DNA from: Bacillota bacterium
Lineage (GTDB): Bacteria > Bacillota > Clostridia > TANB77 > CAG-465
Direction of reading: 5' to 3'
DNA length: 58,556 nt
NCBI GenBank assembly: GCA_023410645.1
Contig: JAEYPQ010000055.1
Coordinates: 1 to 58,556, forward strand
The notes beneath the pieces were generated by a model, which did no database searches, was not told the DNA's origin, and saw only the letters and a list, made by a program, of their open reading frames with translations. This document shows, piece after piece, positions 41,822 to 48,039 of this stretch. Numbering within the stretch: the first letter of the stretch is position 1; each line of letters begins with the position of its first letter. The translations under genes were made by a program, and so were the position numbers.

Positions 41822-42436
41822 TTGAAAAAACGGAAAAGCATTAGAGAGTATTGTATTATAGATTTTGATTCTGTACTTTTAGAAAATTTTAAAGAATTTG
41901 ATAATAGTACAATAAGAAAACAATATAGTAATAACGAAATTGTAAGTTCTATTCATAATTTTCTTTGGAAAATTAATTCCCAGGATGTAATTACAAACAC
42001 TCATTTTATTTTTAAATTTAGACAGTTTTTATATTCAATTATTGCATTTACGTCTTATACTGAAGGATATTTTTACTATGGTGCTGAATATATAAATGAA
42101 GTAAATCAGAAATTGGAAGATATAAAAAGCATAGTGGAGAAAATTAAAGAGAAATATAATGTTATTATATTGACTCATAATCCGCTTTTAAAAGTATTTG
42201 AAAATGAATTACCAATTAAAATCGTAAAATATAAACCATTATATTTTAGAAAGCTGTGTAAAAATGTATCCATTAAATATTCAATTGGTAATAATTATAT
42301 GGATGATTTAAGACCTGCATTAAGGAATGGAATTGAAGCTATCTATGTGGGAAAGTCTTCACTTGTAAAAAAGATTACTAAAAATAATAGAATTAGATTT
42401 TTTTCTTCAATGAGTGAAGTAATTAAGTTTTTATAA
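41822..42436 (+). CDS. HAD-like hydrolase, divergent
   Basis: Haloacid-dehalogenase motifs are visible in order: motif I IIDFDSVLL (Asp14, Asp16), motif II VIILTHN (Thr), candidate Lys in KIVKYK or FRKLCK, and motif IV SIGNNYMDDLRPALRNGIEAIYVG. The GNxxxD..A...GI..I.V pattern is typical of HAD phosphatases. 204 residues, including a helical cap-like insert (~30-100). TTG start at 41822 is set by GGGGGG at 41808-41813. It follows prfB by 30 bases. Substrate unknown; the Ser and Val after the Asp pair are slightly unusual. Confidence 0.72.
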   Translation: MKKRKSIREYCIIDFDSVLLENFKEFDNSTIRKQYSNNEIVSSIHNFLWKINSQDVITNTHFIFKFRQFLYSIIAFTSYTEGYFYYGAEYINEVNQKLEDIKSIVEKIKEKYNVIILTHNPLLKVFENELPIKIVKYKPLYFRKLCKNVSIKYSIGNNYMDDLRPALRNGIEAIYVGKSSLVKKITKNNRIRFFSSMSEVIKFL

Positions 42437-42441
42437 TATTG

Positions 42442-42477
42442 GAAGGTATACAATAATAATTGTATATCTTCTTTTTA
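42442..42477 (+). terminator. Intrinsic terminator
   Basis: Thirteen-base arms with one G-U pair (42442-42454 and 42459-42471) followed by a T-rich tail. Confidence 0.8.
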
Positions 42478-42494
42478 TTTGGTTAAATATAACA

Positions 42495-42538
42495 GTTGAC
42501 TTATACAAGTATATATAGTATAATAAGAACAGATGTTT
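42495..42538 (+). promoter_or_regulatory. dinB promoter with a LexA-type box
   Basis: TTGACT (42495-42500), 18-base spacer, TATAAT (42519-42524), then GAAC-AGAT-GTTT at 42527-42538, matching RAAC-N4-GTTY as at lexA. It lies at the transcription start, where repression would be effective. Confidence 0.7.
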
Positions 42539-42558
42539 GCAAAGAGGTGATCTTATAT

Positions 42559-43782
42559 ATGGAACGTACTATATTGCATTGTGATTGTAATGGTTTCTTT
42601 GCTTCTGTTGAATGTGCATTAAATCCAGAACTAAAAAATGTTCCAATGGCCGTTTGTGGTAATCCAGAAAATAGGCATGGTATAATTTTAGCAAAAAATG
42701 AACTGGCAAAAAAATATAATATACAAACTGCAGAAACAATATGGCAAGCGAAAAAGAAATGCAGAGATTTAGTACTAGTTACGCCACATCATAGTGAATA
42801 TTCTAAATATTCAAGAGAAATAAATAAAATATATGAACAATTTACAGATAAGGTAGAACCGTTTGGAATAGATGAATCTTGGCTTGATGTGACAGAGACT
42901 ATTCATTTATTTGGAACTGGCGAAGAGATTGCAAATAAACTTAGAAAAATAATAAAAGAAAAATTTGATATTACAATATCTGTTGGCGTTTCCTTTAATA
43001 AAATATTTGCAAAACTTGGTAGTGATTACAAAAAACCAGATGCTACTACTATTATAACAAAAGAAAATTATAAGAAAATATTATTTCCTTTAAAGGTAAA
43101 CAGTCTTTTATATGTTGGTAGATCTTCAAGTAAAGTTTTAGAAAAAATGGGAATAAAAACAATTGGTGATTTAGCAAGAGCTGACAGAAAATATCTAGAG
43201 ACTAAACTTGGAAAGAATGGTATAGCTATACATGACTTTGCAAATGGTTTAGATTTTTCACCAGTTGCTTCAATATACAATAAAGAAGAACAAAAATCAA
43301 TAAGTAATGCAATAACTTTTAAACGTGACTTAATTGGTATAGAAGATATAAAATTTGCCACTATGATAATAGCTGAATCTGTTGTTAGAAGAATGAGATT
43401 ACAAAATGTAAAAGCATATACAGTTCAGGTTATGATAAAAGATGATGATTTTAAGGTGATTTCAAGACAAATAACAATTGATAATCCGACCCATTTACTA
43501 AGAGATGTTATAAATAACTCAATAAATTTAATTAGGACATCTTGGGATTTGAGAAAGCCAATTAGGATGTTATCGATAGGAGTTGCAAATTTAGTAAAAG
43601 ATGGAGAAGTAATAGAACAATTATCTTTATTCGAAATGAAAAATGAAATAAAAAATGACAAGCAAGAAAAAGTTGAAACAGCAATTTTTAATATACGAGA
43701 TAAATATGGAAGAAATTCTGTAAATATTGCATCTACAATCAGAAATGATTTGTTAGATGAAAATTACACAACAAATAAATAA
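42559..43782 (+). CDS. dinB: DNA polymerase IV (Y-family)
   Basis: Error-prone translesion polymerase. Catalytic blocks HCDCNGFFASVEC (first Asp), EPFGIDESWLDVT (second acidic pair) and the helix-hairpin-helix/little-finger region (LGKNGIAIHDFANG) are all present. ATG 42559 follows AGAGGTGAT at 42544-42552; the open frame extends upstream without an RBS. 407 residues, normal. A LexA-type box in the promoter makes it a likely SOS gene. No clear beta-clamp peptide beyond QLSLFEM near the C-terminus, which fits a clamp-binding QLxLF motif. Confidence 0.95.
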   Translation: MERTILHCDCNGFFASVECALNPELKNVPMAVCGNPENRHGIILAKNELAKKYNIQTAETIWQAKKKCRDLVLVTPHHSEYSKYSREINKIYEQFTDKVEPFGIDESWLDVTETIHLFGTGEEIANKLRKIIKEKFDITISVGVSFNKIFAKLGSDYKKPDATTIITKENYKKILFPLKVNSLLYVGRSSSKVLEKMGIKTIGDLARADRKYLETKLGKNGIAIHDFANGLDFSPVASIYNKEEQKSISNAITFKRDLIGIEDIKFATMIIAESVVRRMRLQNVKAYTVQVMIKDDDFKVISRQITIDNPTHLLRDVINNSINLIRTSWDLRKPIRMLSIGVANLVKDGEVIEQLSLFEMKNEIKNDKQEKVETAIFNIRDKYGRNSVNIASTIRNDLLDENYTTNK

Positions 43783-43809
43783 AGTTATGTAAAACTGCTA
43801 GTCCAAAAA

Positions 43810-43838
43810 TTGATTTTTAACAGTGAAGTGTATATAAT
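43810..43838 (+). promoter_or_regulatory. Sigma-A promoter
   Basis: TTGATT (43810-43815), 17-base spacer, TATAAT (43833-43838), for the orphan gene at 43888. Confidence 0.65.
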
Positions 43839-43887
43839 GTAATAGATAAATCAATTTTAACCAATTATTAATATAGGAGGTTTAAAT

Positions 43888-44337
43888 ATGGATAATAATC
43901 TATTATATATTGTTAAACAACACGATACTAGTAAATTACATAGATTAAAAGATACTAATCATATTTTTATTCCACAATTCGTATTTTTTGAAATGATAAA
44001 AGAAACGTTAGAAAAATATGAGAAAATTAAATTTTCAATGATTTATGAGGAAATTTATTTAAAAACAAGTATGCTTGGAACTGATATTTATGAGTATATT
44101 GATTCAGTTTATTTTATTCCTACAAATTCAGGCCTTATACTTGAATTAGACGTTATCTTAGGTCAAAGATATAAAACTTTAAGTTTGAATAATGAAAATG
44201 ATATTATTATTTTCAATTTGAATAAACCATTTTCGTTATCACAGAATTATATCACAAATCTTGAATATTTGCCTAATAAATATGATTATCTAATAAAAGA
44301 ACTAAACAGTAAAATTACTATAATTGAAGATGCTTAA
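43888..44337 (+). CDS. Orphan protein, function unknown
   Basis: 149 residues, soluble, rich in Ile, Leu, Tyr and Asn. No domain is recognised. RBS AGGAGG at 43875-43880. It has its own promoter, and its terminator hairpin includes the last codons and the stop codon, as for the orphan gene at 13662. Confidence 0.65.
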   Translation: MDNNLLYIVKQHDTSKLHRLKDTNHIFIPQFVFFEMIKETLEKYEKIKFSMIYEEIYLKTSMLGTDIYEYIDSVYFIPTNSGLILELDVILGQRYKTLSLNNENDIIIFNLNKPFSLSQNYITNLEYLPNKYDYLIKELNSKITIIEDA

Positions 44338-44352
44338 GCATCTTCTTTTTTG
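44326..44352 (+). terminator. Intrinsic terminator overlapping a stop codon
   Basis: A perfect 20-base palindrome (44326-44345) followed by a run of T, with the TAA stop (44335-44337) inside it. Confidence 0.85.
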
Positions 44353-44426
44353 TATATAATACATTAGATTGTAATATGCTTCATAAATTATAATATATAG
44401 TAATATACAATATGAGAGGAGAATTT

Positions 44427-45039
44427 ATGGGTAATTATATAGTTAGTTTAATAGGAAAATTTGGGTACTTTCGGAATGTTTATTGGAATGATACTTGAGG
44501 CTGTGATAATAGTAATACCAAGTGAGTTGATTTTAGCAACTGGTGGAATACTTGCTTCAAATGATATATTTAATTTTTGGGGAGCTTTTATAGTTGGGCT
44601 TACAGGAAGTATATTTTGTGCAGCAGTTATATATGTAATGGGGTATTATGGAGGTAGACCATTTATAGAAAAATATGGAAAATATTTTTTTATGAGAAAA
44701 GAAGATATAGATAAATCCGATAAATGGTTTAGAAAATATGGGATGATAGCAGCATTAATAGGAAGAAATTTTCCTATAATTAGAACTTTTATTTCACTTC
44801 CAATAGGTATAGCCAGACTTAGTTTTATAAAATTTATAATTTATACATCAATTGGAAGTATACCTTGGACATTTGCTTTTGTATTTGCAGGATATTATTT
44901 AGGCAATAATTGGACCGTTTTATTAAAATATGTGGATATGTTTAAGATACCTATTATTATTTTATTTGTAGTTTTAATAGGGATATTTTACTTAAAAAAG
45001 ATATTTAATAAAAAAATAATATATATGAAATTAAAATAG
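44427..45039 (+). pseudogene. DedA family membrane protein, frameshifted (copy 1)
   Basis: From ATG 44427 (RBS GAGAGGA) the frame reads GNYIVSLIGKFGY, parallel to DIYIVDLIGNFGY in copy 2, then shifts at the TTT at 44469-44471. Deleting one T restores GYFGMFIGMILEAVIIVIPSE and an intact DedA protein to 45039, including IEKYGKYFFMRKEDI, FRKYGMIAALIGRNFPIIRTFISLPIG. DedA proteins are polytopic carriers linked to undecaprenyl- or phosphatidyl-lipid flipping and membrane potential. Re-initiation at TTG 44461 or ATG 44476 would give a protein lacking only the start. It may be a real pseudogene, a short but functional form, or a sequence error. Confidence 0.8.
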
Positions 45040-45086
45040 GATTAATAAGTTATTAAATGGTTAAAATATATAATATGGAGTTAAAT

Positions 45087-45115
45087 TTGATTTTTTAAGA
45101 AAATTATGTTATAAT
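45087..45115 (+). promoter_or_regulatory. Sigma-A promoter of DedA copy 2
   Basis: TTGATT (45087-45092), 17-base spacer ending in TGT, TATAAT (45110-45115). Copy 2 thus has its own promoter. Confidence 0.7.
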
Positions 45116-45140
45116 TTGCGTACAAATGAGGTGAAATAAT

Positions 45141-45767
45141 TTGGATATTTATATTGTTGATTTAATTGGAAATTTTGGATACATTGGAATGTTTCTTGCA
45201 ATGTTCCTTGAAGCTGTGATTATTATAATACCAAGTGAGTTAATTCTTGCAACAGGAGGAATCTTAGCTTCAAAAGGTATATTTACTTTTATAGGTGCTT
45301 TTATTATAGGATTAATAGGAAGTATATTTTGTGCATCTTTAATATATGCAATGGGATATTACGGTGGAAGACCATTTATAGAAAAATATGGAAAATATTT
45401 CTTTATGAAAAAAGAAGATATAGAGAAGTCTGAAGCATGGTTTAGAAAATATGGAATGATAGCAGCATTAATAGGAAGAAATTTCCCAATAATTAGAACT
45501 TTTATCTCACTTCCAATAGGAATAGCAAGACTTAACTTTTTAAAATTTATAGTTTATACAACAATAGGAAGTATTCCATGGACCCTTTTACTGGTATCAG
45601 CTGGATATTTTTTAGGAGATAACTGGGTTATTGTTGCTGAGTATATAGATAAATTTAAAGTACCGATTGCAATTTCTTTAGTAGCCGTATTAGCAATATA
45701 TATATCTAAAAAATTATTTTTTAAGAAGAAACGACTTTATTTAAATACTTCAAATGAAGAAGAATAA
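45141..45767 (+). CDS. DedA family membrane protein (copy 2)
   Basis: Intact 208-residue member with the DedA hallmarks: EAVIIIIPSELILATGG, GYYGGRPFIEKYGKYFF, and FRKYGMIAALIGRNFPIIRTF with the conserved Arg, followed by three membrane helices and a basic tail. TTG start at 45141 is set by GAGGTGA at 45128-45134. It is highly similar to copy 1 immediately upstream, so the two arose by tandem duplication. Likely role is lipid-carrier transport or envelope homeostasis. Confidence 0.93.
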   Translation: MDIYIVDLIGNFGYIGMFLAMFLEAVIIIIPSELILATGGILASKGIFTFIGAFIIGLIGSIFCASLIYAMGYYGGRPFIEKYGKYFFMKKEDIEKSEAWFRKYGMIAALIGRNFPIIRTFISLPIGIARLNFLKFIVYTTIGSIPWTLLLVSAGYFLGDNWVIVAEYIDKFKVPIAISLVAVLAIYISKKLFFKKKRLYLNTSNEEE

Positions 45768-45786
45768 ATATTAATGAAAATAATAA

Positions 45787-45830
45787 AAAAGAAGTAAATA
45801 AATTGACTAATCAATCTATTTACTTCTTTT
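45787..45830. terminator. Bidirectional intrinsic terminator
   Basis: Fourteen-base arms (45787-45800 and 45817-45830) between DedA copy 2 and the convergent SDR gene. Confidence 0.85.
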
Positions 45831-45842
45831 AATATATATATT

Positions 45843-46736
45843 TTATATTATGGTTCCTCCATTTACATGGATAATCTGTCCTGTTACGTATCTTGAATCA
45901 TCAGATGCAAGATAAAGATATGCTGGTGCTAGTTCAAATGGTTGACCTGCTCTTTTTAAAGGAGTATCTGTACCAAATACACTAACTTGTTCAGCAGTAT
46001 AACTTGCTGGTATAAGAGGTGTCCAAATTGGCCCAGGTGCAATTGCATTAACTCTTATCTTCATGTCTGCAAGTGATAAGGAAAGTGATTTAGTAAATAC
46101 TGTTACAGCTCCCTTTGTAGAAGAGTAATCAATTAAATCTTTTTTTCCTTCAAATGCTGTTATTGATGTAGTATTAATTATAGAAGAATTTGGTTTTAAA
46201 TGTGGCAAAACTGCTTTTGTTAAGTAAAAAAATGAAAATATATTAGTTTCAAAAGTATTTCTTAATTGTTCAGCTGTTATATCAAGTATGCTATTTTGTG
46301 GAAATTGCACACCACAATTATTAATTAAAATATCAATCTTTCCAAACTGATTTAAAGTTTCATTAACTACTTGAGTTGAAAACTCTTCTCTTCTCAAGTC
46401 ACCTTGAATAGCTAAGCAACGTCTACCATATTTCTCTATATTTTGTTTAGTAAACATTGCATCATCACGTTCATTTAAATAAACAATGACAATATCTGCA
46501 CCTTCTTTTGCAAATAAGACTGCAGTTGCTCTGCCAATTCCACTATCTCCACCAGTTATAATCGCTACTTTATTTTCTAGCTTATTACTTGGTCTATACA
46601 TTGGATTTTCAAATATAGGTTGAGGATTCATATTACTTTCAATACCTGGTTGTACATCTTGATGTTGAGGTGGAAATGTAATTGGTGTCCTACATAATTC
46701 ATCTTTATATGTTATATATGGAAATTCTGGATACAT
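45843..46736 (-). CDS. SDR family oxidoreductase (GSP39/YhdF-like)
   Basis: Short-chain dehydrogenase with an extended N-terminal ~45 residues typical of the Bacillus stress-protein group (FPPQHQDVQPGIES...P). Rossmann motif IITGGDSGIGRATA, NNCGVQ (NNAG variant), catalytic Ser in INTTSITAFEG, and Tyr-x3-Lys in DYSSTKGA. The C-terminal IAPGPIWTPL and YVTGQIIHVNGG complete the family. It likely uses NAD(P)H. 297 residues. RBS AGGAGGT precedes the ATG. Monocistronic; the substrate is unknown and a stress role is by analogy. Confidence 0.93.
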   Translation of the reverse strand: MYPEFPYITYKDELCRTPITFPPQHQDVQPGIESNMNPQPIFENPMYRPSNKLENKVAIITGGDSGIGRATAVLFAKEGADIVIVYLNERDDAMFTKQNIEKYGRRCLAIQGDLRREEFSTQVVNETLNQFGKIDILINNCGVQFPQNSILDITAEQLRNTFETNIFSFFYLTKAVLPHLKPNSSIINTTSITAFEGKKDLIDYSSTKGAVTVFTKSLSLSLADMKIRVNAIAPGPIWTPLIPASYTAEQVSVFGTDTPLKRAGQPFELAPAYLYLASDDSRYVTGQIIHVNGGTII

Positions 46737-46866
46737 AAAAATATACCTCCTAAAAAAATACTTATATGTTATTATTATACTAAATTTTAGTTAAAATATT
46801 CATATTATAAATTTAATTATCATAAAGTAATTATATTAGATAAATTAAAATAAATCTTAATTATAA

Positions 46867-46895
46867 TTGAAAAATCAGAACAAATATGATATAAT
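46867..46895 (+). promoter_or_regulatory. Sigma-A promoter
   Basis: TTGAAA (46867-46872), 17-base spacer ending in TGA, TATAAT (46890-46895), for the CNNM/CBS gene. Confidence 0.7.
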
Positions 46896-46919
46896 TTTTA
46901 CATATAGGAGAGGATAAAT

Positions 46920-47945
46920 TTGTTTATACAAATACTTTTACTTATATTGCTCATTTTTGTAAATGGTGTTTTTTCTTCATCAGAAATAGCATTCTTATCA
47001 ATAAATAAAGTTAAATTAAATAGGATGGTAAAGGAACATAACAAAAAAGCAATAAAAGTAAAAAAATTAATTGATAGTCCAAGTAGCTTTCTTGCTACTA
47101 TACAAATTGGAATAACGCTTGCTGGATTTTTAGCTAGTGCTTTTGCAGCAGATACTTTTGCAGACCAAATAGTTGGAAATTTAGTAATTGCTAATTTAAG
47201 TAAAGAGGTATTAAAACCAATTGTTGTGATAGTTGTTACAATAATACTTTCATATTTTACTTTAGTTTTTGGAGAGCTAGTTCCAAAAAGAATTGGTATG
47301 AGTGGACCCGAAAAAATTGCTTTTGCAGTAGTGGATATGATAACAGTACTTATGAAAATTGCATATCCGTTTGTATTTTTGCTTACAAAGTCTACTAATT
47401 TAATAGTTAAATTATTTAATATTAAAGATAAAAGGGAAGAAAAAATTACAGAAGAAGAAATAAAATTAATTATTGCGGAAGGTAAAGACTCTGGTGCAAT
47501 TGAAGATAATGAAAAGGAATTAATATACAACATATTTAATTTTAATGATATAACAATTGCAAAAATAATGACACCAAGAGAACATGTTGTTGCAATAGAC
47601 ATTTCAATGTCATCAAAGGCAATAATGGATATAATTCGCGAAAGTAAGTATACAAGATTGCCTGTATACGATGAAAAACTAGATAATATAATAGGCATAT
47701 TTAATGTTAAAGATATAATTCATAAGTATAAAAGAGGGGAACAAATAAAAATTAAAGAAATAGTAAATAAAGCTATGTTTGTTAATGAAAATGAATTTGT
47801 TGATGATGTCTTTAGACTTATGCAAAAAAATAGACAAGAAATGGCTATTGTATTAAATAACGATAGGAAATTTGCTGGTGTAGTTACTACTGAAGATGCA
47901 ATAGAAGAGATTGTTGGTAATATTTTTGATGAATATGACGAATAA
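46920..47945 (+). CDS. CNNM/CorC-type protein (DUF21 plus CBS pair), short form
   Basis: The N-terminal ~190 residues are the DUF21 membrane domain (FVNGVFSSSEIAFLSINK, TIQIGITLAGFLASAFAAD, FGELVPKRIGM), followed by two CBS motifs (MTPREHVVAIDI...YTRLPVYDEKLDNIIGIFNVKD; MAIVLNNDRKFAGVVTTEDAIEEIVG). Members take part in Mg2+/Co2+ handling at the membrane. The protein ends at NIFDEYDE, so the usual C-terminal CorC_HlyC domain (~80 residues) is absent. TTG start at 46920 after AGAGGA. 341 residues. It is followed by its own terminator. Confidence 0.9.
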   Translation: MFIQILLLILLIFVNGVFSSSEIAFLSINKVKLNRMVKEHNKKAIKVKKLIDSPSSFLATIQIGITLAGFLASAFAADTFADQIVGNLVIANLSKEVLKPIVVIVVTIILSYFTLVFGELVPKRIGMSGPEKIAFAVVDMITVLMKIAYPFVFLLTKSTNLIVKLFNIKDKREEKITEEEIKLIIAEGKDSGAIEDNEKELIYNIFNFNDITIAKIMTPREHVVAIDISMSSKAIMDIIRESKYTRLPVYDEKLDNIIGIFNVKDIIHKYKRGEQIKIKEIVNKAMFVNENEFVDDVFRLMQKNRQEMAIVLNNDRKFAGVVTTEDAIEEIVGNIFDEYDE

Positions 47946-47970
47946 TAGGTAATTAATAATTAATATATAT

Positions 47971-48008
47971 AATAAAGTCACACTCTTGAAAAAAGTGTGA
48001 CTTTATTG
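47971..48008 (+). terminator. Intrinsic terminator
   Basis: Fourteen-base arms (47971-47984 and 47994-48007) end the CNNM/CBS transcript. Confidence 0.88.
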
Positions 48009-48039
48009 TACACTATATATTAGTCATAGGAGGAAGAGT

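Noticed and set aside
46898..47698. 266-codon open frame on the minus strand
   Set aside because: It is antisense to the CNNM/CBS gene, has Ser/Ile/Thr-rich shadow composition, no ribosome binding site and no known motif.
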